Notes under the pieces: model-generated
The model's input: the letters and a program-made list of their open reading frames with translations, nothing else
Database searches by the model: none
Told to the model about the DNA's origin: nothing
Origin: Sinorhizobium sp. 6-70
Lineage (GTDB): Bacteria > Pseudomonadota > Alphaproteobacteria > Rhizobiales > Rhizobiaceae
Reading direction: 5' to 3'
Assembly: GCF_030124375.1 (NCBI RefSeq)
Contig: NZ_JASKLS010000002.1
Location: forward strand, 325,802 to 389,801
Length of the DNA stretch: 64,000 bases
Shown here: one piece after another, positions 8,032 through 16,500 of the stretch
Layout of the letters: each line of letters opens with the position of its first letter
Position numbering within the stretch: the first letter of the stretch is position 1
Made by a program: the position numbers and the translations under genes

Positions 8032-9017
8032 GTTCTACCACCCTCCCGAAGGGCATCCGTTTCGCCGTTTATCACGCGCAAATGCAGGCCCATGTCGACG
8101 TTGCGGCCGGAAAGAATGACCGCGATCGGGCCTCCGATGTTCTTGATCTTGCCGGCAAGAAGCGCTGCGAAGCCGACGGCCCCTGCCCCCTCGACGATCT
8201 CGCGCTCCTCTTCGTAGGCGTGACGAATGCCGGCGGCGATCTCTTCTTCGGAAAGCAGCACGACGTCATCGAGAAGGTCGCGGCACATGGCGAATGTGAC
8301 CCGGTTGTCGAGTCCGATCCCCCCGCCGAGCGAATCCGCAAGGCTTGGCTCTTCCTCGACTTGCACGGGCCGCCCGGCCTCGAGGCTCGCCTTCATCGCC
8401 GCACCGCGCTCCATCGTCAGCCCGATCACGCGCGCCTTCGGTCGGCGCGCTTTGACCGCGGCGGCGACGCCCGCCGCGAGCCCGCCGCCCGATAGCGGCA
8501 CCAGCACCGTCGACACGTCCGGCATGTCGTCGACAATCTCCAGCCCCAAGGTACCCTGGCCTGCAACGATCGCCGGATGGTCGAACGGTGGCACCATAAC
8601 CAGCCCCTCCTCGCTGACCAGGCGATCGACCTCCTCCTGGGCCTCGTCTTGCGATCTGCCGACGATCCTCACATTCGCGCCGAGGCGCCGGATCTCCGAG
8701 ACCTTGTTCTCCGGCACCAGCCGCGACATGCAGATCGTCGCGCGCGATCCTTCGGCTTTCGCCGCATGGGCGAGCGCCCGGCCGTGATTTCCCGTCGAGG
8801 CGGCCACGACGCCGCGGGCCCGCTCCTCAGGGCTCAGCGACAGCACGGCGTTGGTGGCGCCGCGCAGCTTGAAGCTGCCGGTCGTCTGGTGGTGTTCGAG
8901 TTTCAGGCCGACAGACACGCCACAACGCTCGGAAAGCGACGCGGAAAGGACGAGCGGCGTGCGCAGGACCCGGCCGGCGATCCGTTGGCGGGCAGCCAGG
9001 ATAGTGTCGAGTTCCAT
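8028..9017 (-). CDS. eutB: Hydroxyectoine utilisation dehydratase EutB (threonine dehydratase-like)
   Basis: 329-residue fold-type II PLP enzyme of the serine/threonine dehydratase family. The PLP-lysine motif is TTGSFKLRGATNAV, the phosphate-binding loop is VPLSGGGLAAGVA, and the adenine-side motif is VVAASTGNHGRALAHAA. In ectoine operons the product is EutB, proposed to act with EutC on a hydroxyectoine derivative. The start used (9017) gives a TGATG overlap with soxG and places GGAGGG 9 nt upstream; a start at 9026 is possible but too close to that site. A plain threonine/serine dehydratase cannot be excluded on sequence alone. Context favours EutB. Confidence 0.85.
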   Translation of the reverse strand: MELDTILAARQRIAGRVLRTPLVLSASLSERCGVSVGLKLEHHQTTGSFKLRGATNAVLSLSPEERARGVVAASTGNHGRALAHAAKAEGSRATICMSRLVPENKVSEIRRLGANVRIVGRSQDEAQEEVDRLVSEEGLVMVPPFDHPAIVAGQGTLGLEIVDDMPDVSTVLVPLSGGGLAAGVAAAVKARRPKARVIGLTMERGAAMKASLEAGRPVQVEEEPSLADSLGGGIGLDNRVTFAMCRDLLDDVVLLSEEEIAAGIRHAYEEEREIVEGAGAVGFAALLAGKIKNIGGPIAVILSGRNVDMGLHLRVINGETDALREGGRT

Positions 9018-9514
9018 CACTGACATCCCTCCAGCCATTCAGAGATGCTTCTGGCGAAGCTTCGCGGTACGACGAACGCGCCATCGCGCTCGGAGGAACG
9101 CGTGAACATGACCGGGATACGGTGCAGCGAGGAAAAGGTCGCAACGCCGAGCGTCCGTTCCCAGTCGATTGCCAGGCACTTGGAGACGACGTCGCGCAGA
9201 TCAGGCGAGGTCACCTCGATGCGTATCCGCCCTTCGCTGAGGTCGAGCCTGCAGCCCAATTCGGGCGGAATGCCGGAAGCGATCGCCGACGCGCGCTCTG
9301 CCGGGAAGATCCAGAAGCGGCGTGGTCCCGCACGGACGACCCTCAGGCCGTCGCGGCCGGCAATCTCCCCGACCTGCGTCGGCAGGGGACCTCCGATCTC
9401 ACGGGCAAGCGCCGGCTCGAATGCCGCAAGTGCGCCCGCCCATGCATCACATTGAATGAGCGGGCATGGCAGTTGCTTCAGCACCATGCGCTCGGTGGAT
9501 AACGTCTCAGCCAT
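9017..9514 (-). CDS. soxG: Sarcosine oxidase gamma subunit
   Basis: 165 residues, SoxG family. The small subunit helps assemble the folate side of heterotetrameric sarcosine oxidase and resembles part of a GcvT domain. Typical features are GLRVVRAGPRRFWIFPAE and the C-terminal VMFTRSSERDGAFVVPRSFA. Start 9514 (MAETLST) overlaps the soxA stop by 8 bp, the usual coupled arrangement; the longer frame to 9577 lies entirely within soxA. Its stop overlaps the eutB start (TGATG), which ties the sarcosine-oxidase genes and ectoine genes into one transcript. Confidence 0.88.
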   Translation of the reverse strand: MAETLSTERMVLKQLPCPLIQCDAWAGALAAFEPALAREIGGPLPTQVGEIAGRDGLRVVRAGPRRFWIFPAERASAIASGIPPELGCRLDLSEGRIRIEVTSPDLRDVVSKCLAIDWERTLGVATFSSLHRIPVMFTRSSERDGAFVVPRSFARSISEWLEGCQ

Positions 9515-12446
9515 GCATGCGTTCTCCGGCGGGATCGAGGAAGACGGGCGAAACGACGCGCGCCCGCACGACTTCATTTTTCATGGGATAGGAAGCAATC
9601 ACCTCGTCGCCCTCGAAGTCCGCGGCGAGGAGGCCGAGACCAACGTAGCAGTCCAGTTCCGGACTGTAGGTGATCGACGTCATGCGGCCGTGGCCGTGGC
9701 CCTCCAGCGGCTCGCCGGGCGCAAACAGAAGCGCCCCACCGCGAAGGCGTTTGCCGGGTTCGATGCATTTCAGGCCGACCAGCCGCTGGCGATTTGCAGC
9801 CGTAAACGCCTCCCGACGGCTCAGGGCCTCTCCGACATAGCCGCTGCGCTTGGCGACCATCCGTCCCATGCCGAGGTCCGAGAGGGTCGTTCTGCCGTCG
9901 ATTTCAGGGCCGGCCACGTGGCCCTTTTCGACGCGCAACGCACCGAGCGCCTCGACGCCGTAAGGTTTCAGGCCGTAAGGTGCGCCGGCGTCGATGAGAT
10001 GCCGCCAGGCGGCTTCTCCATTCGAGGCTCCGACATAGATCTCATAGGCGCGCTCGCCGGAGTAGCTAAGGCGTATGATCCTCAGCGGACTGTCCCTGAA
10101 CGCTCCCTCGGCCAGCCCCATATGCGGGAAAGCTTCGTTGGAGAAACCGATATCCGGAAAAGCGGCCGCGAGTATTTTTCCGCTCTCGGGTCCAGCGACC
10201 GACATTCCCGCCCATTCGTCGCTGACCGACGAAACGGAGACGCGCAGATCGGGCCACGCCGTATCCAGAAGGAATTCCAGCCAGGAAAGGACGTCTGCCG
10301 CCTTGGCGGTCGATGTCGTCATGAAGAAGCGGTCTGGTCCCAGGCGTGTCGTCGTTCCATCGTCGAAGACGATGCCGTCGTCGCGCAGCATGACGCCGTA
10401 ACGCGCCCGCCCGACCTTGAGGCTGGCGAAGCCATTGGCGTAGACCCTGTCGAGAAAGGTGGCCGCGTCCGGTCCCTGGATGTCGATCTTACCGAGCGTC
10501 GAGATATCCATGATCCCCGCCGCGGACCGCACGTGGCGCATTTCGTTGACGTAAGCCGCATTCACGTCCTTGCCGGAGGCCTCGAAGAACCACGGCCGCA
10601 TCCAGAGCCCGACTTCGAGCATTTGCGCGCCGTTCGCCGTGTGCCAGTCGTGGATCGGCGTGAGACGGTAGGGACGGAAGTGGTGACCTCTCGCACGTCC
10701 GGCAACCGCCCCGATCGCCACCGGCGTGTAAGGTGGCCGGAACGTTGTCGTTCCGGCCACAGGGATCGAAATCCCGCGCAATTTGGCCATCGCCTTCAAG
10801 GCGTTGATATTGCTCGTCTTGCCCTGGTCCGTTCCCATCCCGAGCGTCGTATAGCGCTTGAGATGTTCGACCGACTCGTAGCCTTCCCGCTGGGCCAGCT
10901 GGATGTCGTCGAGCGTCACGTCCATCTGGAAGTCGACGAATGCCTTTCGCTGACCGAAGATCGGCTTGTAGACGGTCGTCGGGCCGGCCGTTTCCTCGAT
11001 CTCCAACGCGGGCGCTTCGGCTACCGTCCCCACCTTTCCAGCGACGGCGGCCGCCGCGCGGCCGACGGTGGCACCCTCGGCGATCGCCGCCGAGACACCC
11101 GAGCTTCCGGTCGCCGCACCGGCGACGAACTGGGTTTCAGGGAGCGGTCCCGGAACAAAGGCGTCGATGTCTGGACGGTAAACCGGCTTCACTCCCTGGT
11201 GCGACGTCAAATGCAGCACCGGAGACCAGCCGGCCGACATGCCGACCAGATCGCAGCTGACGCCGGTCGTGCCTGCCTTCCCGGCGAGGACGACGCCCTC
11301 TACCGCATATTTGCCTTTCACGTTCGCCACATTCGTCGCGAGATGAACCTCGGCGCCCATTTGCTTGGCTCTCGTCAACAGCGTCGGCTCCGCCATCGGC
11401 CTTGCATCGGCGATCGTGACGCGTGCCCCATGGGCGAGGAGATCGAAAGCGGTGAGATAGGCGCTGTCGTCGGCGGTCGCGATGACGATATTCCTGCCCG
11501 GCAGAACCGCGTAGCGATTGACATAGGCCCTGATCGCCGAGTTCAGCATGACGCCAGGCCTGTCATTGTTCGCGAAGACCATTGGCCGCTCGATCGCGCC
11601 GGTGGCAAAGACGATGCTTTGCGCGTGCAGCAACGTGAAAGTCTTCCGTGCCGCACCCATGTCGCGCCCGGCGAACGGGTCCGCATCCTCGATCAACGCG
11701 AGCGTATTCCCGTCATAGAGCCCGAAGGCGGTCGTGCGGCGCATGATGCGCAGGTTCGGCATGCTTTCCAGCTCTGTCCGCATCGCCTGCAGCCATGCCG
11801 CTCCGGCAGGCTCGGAAAGCAGGCGGCCGCCGATTTCGAAGTCCTGCTCGATCAGCAGCACGCGCGCTCCGGCTTGCGCGGCGGCTCGCGCGGCGGAAAG
11901 TCCGGCCGCTCCACCGCCAACGACCGCCACGTCCGTGAAATCGTCACGGGAGTCGTACACATCTGGGTCCGGCATCATTGTCGCTTTGCCGAGACCCGCA
12001 GCCCTGCGGATGAAGTATTCATAGAACATCCAGGCCCGGCGGCTCGGTCCCATGAAGGTCTTGTAATAGAACCCGGAGGAAAGAAGCGGACTGAACAGGC
12101 TGTTGACGCTCTGGACATCGAAACGCAACGACGGCCAGTTGTTCTGGCTTGCCGCGTCCAGGCCAGGTGCCAGTTCCAGCATCGTGGCCGGCAGGTTCGG
12201 TTCCCGGCGCGCGCCCGTGCCGACCGTCACCAGCGCGTTCGGCTCTTCCGCGCCGGCAGAGAGAATGCCGCGAGGGCGATGATACTTGAAACTCCTGCCG
12301 ACCAGCGAGACTCCGCTTGCGAGCAGAGCGGAAGCGAGCGTGTCTCCCTTGAACCCGGCGTACTGACGGCCATCGAACGTAAACTTGAGAACTTGCGAGC
12401 GGTCCAGATAGCCGCCTGACGCAAGGCGCTTTTCGGTGGGTGTCAT
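9507..12446 (-). CDS. soxA: Sarcosine oxidase alpha subunit
   Basis: 979 residues, the large subunit. An N-terminal ferredoxin-like region (about 20-110, SFKYHRPRGILSAGAEEPN) precedes an NAD/FAD-binding domain with VAVVGGGAAGLSAARAAAQ near residue 170. The C-terminal half is a GcvT-like folate-binding domain (MRHVRSAAGIMDISTLGK, then GERAYEIYVGASNGEAAWRH). The enzyme oxidatively demethylates sarcosine or a similar N-methyl amine, giving H2O2 and 5,10-methylene-THF. Start 12446 overlaps the soxD stop by 4 bp; the in-frame extension to 12545 runs into soxD. With purU downstream, the folate product can be drained. Confidence 0.95.
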   Translation of the reverse strand: MTPTEKRLASGGYLDRSQVLKFTFDGRQYAGFKGDTLASALLASGVSLVGRSFKYHRPRGILSAGAEEPNALVTVGTGARREPNLPATMLELAPGLDAASQNNWPSLRFDVQSVNSLFSPLLSSGFYYKTFMGPSRRAWMFYEYFIRRAAGLGKATMMPDPDVYDSRDDFTDVAVVGGGAAGLSAARAAAQAGARVLLIEQDFEIGGRLLSEPAGAAWLQAMRTELESMPNLRIMRRTTAFGLYDGNTLALIEDADPFAGRDMGAARKTFTLLHAQSIVFATGAIERPMVFANNDRPGVMLNSAIRAYVNRYAVLPGRNIVIATADDSAYLTAFDLLAHGARVTIADARPMAEPTLLTRAKQMGAEVHLATNVANVKGKYAVEGVVLAGKAGTTGVSCDLVGMSAGWSPVLHLTSHQGVKPVYRPDIDAFVPGPLPETQFVAGAATGSSGVSAAIAEGATVGRAAAAVAGKVGTVAEAPALEIEETAGPTTVYKPIFGQRKAFVDFQMDVTLDDIQLAQREGYESVEHLKRYTTLGMGTDQGKTSNINALKAMAKLRGISIPVAGTTTFRPPYTPVAIGAVAGRARGHHFRPYRLTPIHDWHTANGAQMLEVGLWMRPWFFEASGKDVNAAYVNEMRHVRSAAGIMDISTLGKIDIQGPDAATFLDRVYANGFASLKVGRARYGVMLRDDGIVFDDGTTTRLGPDRFFMTTSTAKAADVLSWLEFLLDTAWPDLRVSVSSVSDEWAGMSVAGPESGKILAAAFPDIGFSNEAFPHMGLAEGAFRDSPLRIIRLSYSGERAYEIYVGASNGEAAWRHLIDAGAPYGLKPYGVEALGALRVEKGHVAGPEIDGRTTLSDLGMGRMVAKRSGYVGEALSRREAFTAANRQRLVGLKCIEPGKRLRGGALLFAPGEPLEGHGHGRMTSITYSPELDCYVGLGLLAADFEGDEVIASYPMKNEVVRARVVSPVFLDPAGERMHG

Positions 12447-12709
12447 GCCCGTTGCCTTCTTGAAAAATTGACCGAATGGATCGAATGCGTGACCGTGTCG
12501 CGCTCGACGACGAGCCATTGGCGGCAGCCGAGAACGTGCTGCCAAAATTCGCGATGCAGTCCCTTGGGATTGGCCCGCACGTAGACATAGCGGTACCAGG
12601 CATCGAGATCCGGATTGTCGTGAGCGGGCCGCTCGGCGGTGGCATCGCCGCCGTAACGGAATTCGCTGTGGTCACGCACGCCGCAGCAGGGGCAGTCGAT
12701 ACGAAGCAT
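12443..12709 (-). CDS. soxD: Sarcosine oxidase delta subunit
   Basis: 88-residue zinc-binding small subunit. The zinc ligands are visible as IDCPCCGVRDHSEFRYGGD near the N-terminus plus the later His/Cys pair in EFWQHVLGCRQWLVVERD. The length matches SoxD proteins (about 85-100 residues). It lies 9 bp after soxB and overlaps soxA by 4 bp, giving the standard B-D-A-G order. Confidence 0.93.
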   Translation of the reverse strand: MLRIDCPCCGVRDHSEFRYGGDATAERPAHDNPDLDAWYRYVYVRANPKGLHREFWQHVLGCRQWLVVERDTVTHSIHSVNFSRRQRA

Positions 12710-12718
12710 CTCGCTCTC

Positions 12719-13975
12719 CTATTGAAGCCAGGCGAAGGGGCCGGCGCCCGCTTCATCGATCATGTGCCCGCTGCGGAAGCGCCCCAGCCCGTAACCGCGG
12801 ATAAGGGCGGGTGTCTCGCCGGTCGCCAGCATCTCGGCGAAGCACCAGCCGGATGCCGGGGTCGCCTTGAACCCGCCGTAACACCAGCCGCCGTTCAGAT
12901 AGAGGCCATCGACGGGCGTCAGCGAGATGATCGGACTTGCGTCCGGCGTCATGTCCATGATGCCGCCCCAATGGCGCAGCAGGCGCAGGCGCGAGATGTT
13001 CGGCATCAGCGCAATTGCGGCCTCGCAGACCTCGCGCAGCACGCCGGTGTTGCCGCGCTGGGAGTAGGAGTTGTAGCCGTCGAGATTGCCGCCAAAGACG
13101 AGCCCACCCTTGTCCGACTGGCTGAGATAGAAGTGGTCCGCCCCGTAGGCGACGACATGGTCGACCAACGGCTTGACCGGCTCCGTCACGAAGGCCTGGA
13201 GCAGATGGCTCTCGATCGGGAGTTCGAGCCCAGCTTTCTGGGCAAGGACGGACGTATGGCCGGCCACCGCGAGACCGACCCGGCCGGCCCCGATACGGCC
13301 GCGGGTGGTTTCAACGCCGACGATCCGATCACCCTGCCGGACAAAGTCCGTAACCTCGCAGCCCTCGATGATATCGACACCGTGGCCGCTCGCCCCGCGC
13401 GCATAGCCCCATGCCACCGCGTCGTGGCGGGCCGTGCCGGCGCGCCCCTGGAAGATCGCGCCGTGGATCGGAAACCGGGCGGTGTCGGAGAAGTCGAGAT
13501 AGGGCACGAGTTTGCGCACGGCATCCCGGTCGAGAATCTCCGCATCGATGCCATTCGAGCGCATGACATTGGCGCGGTGGCTGAACGTATCGAGCTGGTC
13601 CGCCGAATGTGCCGTCACGAGTTGGCCGCGCTGCGAGAACATGACGTTGAAGTTGAGCGCCGCCGACATTCCCTCCCAGAGCTTCATCGAGAACTCGTAG
13701 AACTGGGTATTGCCGTCGAGCAGGTAGTTCGACCGGATGACCGTGGTATTGCGGCCCACATTGCCGCCGCCGATATAGCCCTTCTCAAGCACCGCGACGT
13801 TGCGGATGCCGTGGTTCTCGGCGAGATAGAAGGCCGTTGCGAGGCCGTGCCCGCCGCCGCCGATGATGACGACGTCATAGGAGGCCTTTGGACTGGCTGC
13901 GCGCCAGGCGCGTTGCCATCCCCTGTTGCCTGTGGCTGCGTGGCGCAGCAGCGAGAAGACCGAATAACGGCTCAT
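12719..13975 (-). CDS. soxB: Sarcosine oxidase beta subunit
   Basis: 418 residues. This subunit carries the substrate-oxidising flavin site. The FAD-binding motif VVIIGGGGHGLATAFYLAE lies at residues 35-53, preceded by a 30-residue extension with SLLRHAATGNRGWQRAW that is typical of SoxB. A conserved ARHDAVAWGYARGA precedes the FAD-domain strand VDIIEGCEVT. The C-terminus shows GGIMDMTPDASPII and NGGWCYGGFKATP. It starts 9 bp after the M24 gene at 13985-15133, so the M24 proteins and the oxidase are co-transcribed. Confidence 0.95.
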   Translation of the reverse strand: MSRYSVFSLLRHAATGNRGWQRAWRAASPKASYDVVIIGGGGHGLATAFYLAENHGIRNVAVLEKGYIGGGNVGRNTTVIRSNYLLDGNTQFYEFSMKLWEGMSAALNFNVMFSQRGQLVTAHSADQLDTFSHRANVMRSNGIDAEILDRDAVRKLVPYLDFSDTARFPIHGAIFQGRAGTARHDAVAWGYARGASGHGVDIIEGCEVTDFVRQGDRIVGVETTRGRIGAGRVGLAVAGHTSVLAQKAGLELPIESHLLQAFVTEPVKPLVDHVVAYGADHFYLSQSDKGGLVFGGNLDGYNSYSQRGNTGVLREVCEAAIALMPNISRLRLLRHWGGIMDMTPDASPIISLTPVDGLYLNGGWCYGGFKATPASGWCFAEMLATGETPALIRGYGLGRFRSGHMIDEAGAGPFAWLQ

Positions 13976-13984
13976 GACAAAGTC

Positions 13985-15133
13985 CTATCGAACGATCGGG
14001 CCGAGCGGCGTGCGTGTCAGCACCTCCGGGCCGGTCTCCGTCAGCAACACGGTATTGGAGACGAAATCGTCCCCCTTGCCGGTCCCCATCAGCCAGGAAA
14101 GGATGTGGAAGCTCATCCCCGTGCGGATCTCGAGATCGGAATCGTGCCTGAGACCGGTCACCGTGTTTCCGCCGGTCCACGACGGAGGCTGGCCGACGCC
14201 CACGCAGTAGCCGCAGTGATGGCGGCGGTAATGGGAAAGGCCTGCATCATCGACGACAGCCTGCCAGGCGGCGTAGACATCGCGGGCGCGCGCGCCGGGT
14301 CTGAGCGCCACGACAACGGCGTTGAAGGCCGCCGCCGTCACTTCCGCCATGCGCGCATCGGCGTCGCTGATGCCTCCAAGCCGGATCAGGCGCCCGAGCG
14401 GCGCGTGATAGCGTGAGATGCACCCGGAAAGCTCGATGAAGACCGGCTCCCCCTGGCGGTAGTTTCCGGATCCCCATGTCGTGTGCTCCTCGCCAAGCCG
14501 GGAGGCCGGACGAATGAAAGGGCCGAAGCCCGGCACATGACCTCCTGCGCGGGTCATCGCCGCGATGCACTCGGCAGCAACGTCGCGCTCCCGTGCACCG
14601 TCGGCGATCATCCCGATTGCGGCGCCGGCTGCCGCGTCGGTGACCGCAGCGGCCCGCCGCATGAGGACTTGCTCCTCGGCGCTCTTCACCAATCTCAGGC
14701 GATCCACGAGATTGGAGACGTCGCTCCACTCGGCGGACACCAGCGACTCCAGCCGCCGCGCAAGCCCATGGCTCAACCCTGACGTCCATTGCTCGAGCCC
14801 GAGGCGCTTTCCCGCAAAACCCTGCTCATTGAGAATGCGCGACGCGAGGTCGGCCGCGGTTTCGCTGTCGCTGTGACCGCGGAACTCGGCGGCACGGACA
14901 TGATTTTCGATCGTCACACGCTCCATCGCACGGGTGACGAGCGTCGGTTTGCCCTGGAGCGGGACGATGAGAAGATGCGGCGCAAAGTAGCCCCAGTGGT
15001 CGAGGCCGGTCAGATAAAAGACATTTTCCGGCGACGCGAAAACCGCCGCATCAAGTCCGTGATCGACGAGCCCAGCTCTTACAGCATCAAGACGGCGCGC
15101 GATCTCGCCATCGGTAAAGGGATTACCGTCCAT
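13985..15133 (-). CDS. M24 family (creatinase/Xaa-Pro peptidase-like) protein
   Basis: 382 residues with the creatinase N-terminal domain (AAVFASPENVFYLTGLDHWG) and a pita-bread C-terminal domain. It is a more distant relative of the window's two ectoine-hydrolase-like proteins. FIELSGCISRYHAPLGR replaces the peptidase D-x10-D metal pair, and YCVGVGQPPSW replaces the metal-binding His motif, so peptidase activity is unlikely. ATG at 15133 follows a purine-rich AAGAGAGAGACC. It is the second gene of the leftward operon, 9 bp before soxB. The substrate is unknown; a hydrolase for a modified ectoine or a guanidino/N-methyl compound is possible. Confidence 0.82.
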   Translation of the reverse strand: MDGNPFTDGEIARRLDAVRAGLVDHGLDAAVFASPENVFYLTGLDHWGYFAPHLLIVPLQGKPTLVTRAMERVTIENHVRAAEFRGHSDSETAADLASRILNEQGFAGKRLGLEQWTSGLSHGLARRLESLVSAEWSDVSNLVDRLRLVKSAEEQVLMRRAAAVTDAAAGAAIGMIADGARERDVAAECIAAMTRAGGHVPGFGPFIRPASRLGEEHTTWGSGNYRQGEPVFIELSGCISRYHAPLGRLIRLGGISDADARMAEVTAAAFNAVVVALRPGARARDVYAAWQAVVDDAGLSHYRRHHCGYCVGVGQPPSWTGGNTVTGLRHDSDLEIRTGMSFHILSWLMGTGKGDDFVSNTVLLTETGPEVLTRTPLGPIVR

Positions 15134-15193
15134 GGTCTCTCTCTTGTCTTCCGCCCTCAGTCGGCGGCGCTTCGAATGGATATCAACGGGCGT

Positions 15194-16375
15194 CTATCCG
15201 ACGACGATCAGTTCCCGGGGCGACGTGCAAAGCTTCTCCCCGCCCTTGTCCGTGACGACGAAGGACTCGGATATCGCCAGGCCGAAATCGCCAAGCCAGA
15301 CACCCGCCATCATGTGAAAGCACATGCCCGGCTGCAGCGCCGTCCGGTCACCCGGCCGGAGACTGACCGTGCGCTCGCCCCAGTCCGGCGGATAGGCCAG
15401 GCCGATCGGATAACCGACGCGGCTTTCCTTCTTCAGTCCCCGGCTGCGCAGAACGGCCTGCCACGCGGCCTCGACCTCTTCGGCGGTGTTGCCGGAACGC
15501 GCCTTTTCGAGCCCGGCGTCCACACCATCGACAATGGCCTTGGCGATATCGACGTAGGTCTGCGGCGGCCGGCCAAAGTGCACCGTGCGGGTAAGCGCTG
15601 CATGGTAACGCCGCCTCACGCCGGCAATTTCGAGGATCGCGAGGCCGGACTGCGGCAGAGGATCCTCGGTCCAGGTCAGATGCGGCGTGGCAGTGCCTTC
15701 GCCGACCGGCATCAGCGGGCAGATCGCTGCATAGTCGCCGCCGAGACCGTCCACGCCCATGATCTGAGCGTGATAGAGCTCGGCGATGACCTCGTTCTGC
15801 GGCACCCCGGGGCTCATCTTCGAGATGGCCCGCTCCATCGCATGTGAGCAAATGGCGCCGGCCTCGCGCATCAAGGCGAGTTCGGGCTCAGATTTGATCA
15901 GGCGCGCCCAATTGACCAGGTCGCCGTTGTTGGAAAAGCTGGCCTCCGGAAGCCCTTTGACGAGATGGGCGTGGCAGCGCGCCGTGTAGTAGTGCGCATC
16001 CATCTCCACACCGATGCGCGCCTTCCCCCAGCCACGGGCGCGGACCAGCTCGGCAAGCTCATCGAAGGGGTGGCCCTCCGGGTTCTGCACCAGATACTCC
16101 GAAAACGGCACGACGTTGCCTTGAGGCAAGCCGGTTGTCAGAAGGGCGCTCTTCTCGTCCTGCGCCCGACCGAACCAGATCGGCTGCTCCTCGTCGACGT
16201 GCACGAGGACACATTGCGGCACATAGAACGACCAGCCGTCGTAGCCGGTGAGCCAGCCCATGTTCGCAGGATCCTGGCAGATAATGAGGTCGAAGCCCGC
16301 CCGTTCCATGCGTTTCTTCACATCACGGATCCGGCGGGAATACTCCGCCGCGGTAAAAACAGCCGACCTGCTCAC
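15194..16375 (-). CDS. Ectoine hydrolase-like M24 protein (EutD paralogue)
   Basis: 393 residues, closely related to EutD at 5827-7008. Shared blocks include NMxWLTGYDGWSFYV, EPIWFGR/QPIWFGR, GVDGxGGDY, PHLTW, and the near-identical C-terminal GYPIGLxYPPDWGERT with SLRPGDRT. As in EutD the metal ligands are missing (LEIAGVRRRYHAALTRT). The start is GTG at 16375 preceded by GGAGGAGA. It is the first gene of the leftward operon, transcribed from the divergent control region. It may be the main ectoine hydrolase, a hydroxyectoine-specific copy, or an enzyme for a related ring. Creatinase is less likely because the blocks match EutD. Confidence 0.85.
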   Translation of the reverse strand: MSRSAVFTAAEYSRRIRDVKKRMERAGFDLIICQDPANMGWLTGYDGWSFYVPQCVLVHVDEEQPIWFGRAQDEKSALLTTGLPQGNVVPFSEYLVQNPEGHPFDELAELVRARGWGKARIGVEMDAHYYTARCHAHLVKGLPEASFSNNGDLVNWARLIKSEPELALMREAGAICSHAMERAISKMSPGVPQNEVIAELYHAQIMGVDGLGGDYAAICPLMPVGEGTATPHLTWTEDPLPQSGLAILEIAGVRRRYHAALTRTVHFGRPPQTYVDIAKAIVDGVDAGLEKARSGNTAEEVEAAWQAVLRSRGLKKESRVGYPIGLAYPPDWGERTVSLRPGDRTALQPGMCFHMMAGVWLGDFGLAISESFVVTDKGGEKLCTSPRELIVVG

Positions 16376-16407
16376 GACATCTCCTCCATCGTGTACGACG
16401 CCTTAGA

Positions 16408-16435
16408 TGTGTACATCATTTTCTACGACACGCAA
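16408..16435 (-). promoter_or_regulatory. Predicted promoter of the leftward M24-sox-eut-purU operon
   Basis: On the minus strand TTGCGT (16435-16430) is followed after 16 nt by TACACA (16413-16408). The -10 match is only partial. The GTG start of the first gene is at 16375, leaving a leader of about 25-30 nt. The -10 lies inside a GTNNAC repeat. Confidence 0.4.
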
Positions 16436-16472
16436 CGGGGTATCGAAATTTTCGTATTTATTGCAGGCCATC

Positions 16473-16500
16473 TTGCCAAAACGAGAGTCAGATGTATACT
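16473..16500 (+). promoter_or_regulatory. Predicted sigma-70-type promoter of ehuB
   Basis: TTGCCA (16473-16478), 16-nt spacer, TATACT (16495-16500). The EhuB start lies 66 nt further on. The -10 is embedded in the third GTNNAC repeat, so a bound regulator would block RNA polymerase. Confidence 0.5.

Noticed and set aside
9456..12419. A 987-codon open frame on the plus strand
   Set aside because: Antisense to soxA, which has clear domains and subunit overlaps. The product is Arg/His/Asp-rich without recognisable motifs, a common artefact of GC-rich third positions.
12476..14416. A 646-codon plus-strand frame
   Set aside because: Antisense shadow of soxB, soxD and part of an M24 gene, with no family features.
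15194..16375. Creatinase, suggested by the pita-bread fold next to sarcosine oxidase
   Set aside because: The conserved blocks follow EutD rather than creatinase, so an ectoine-hydrolase paralogue is the better label; creatinase remains only a test hypothesis.
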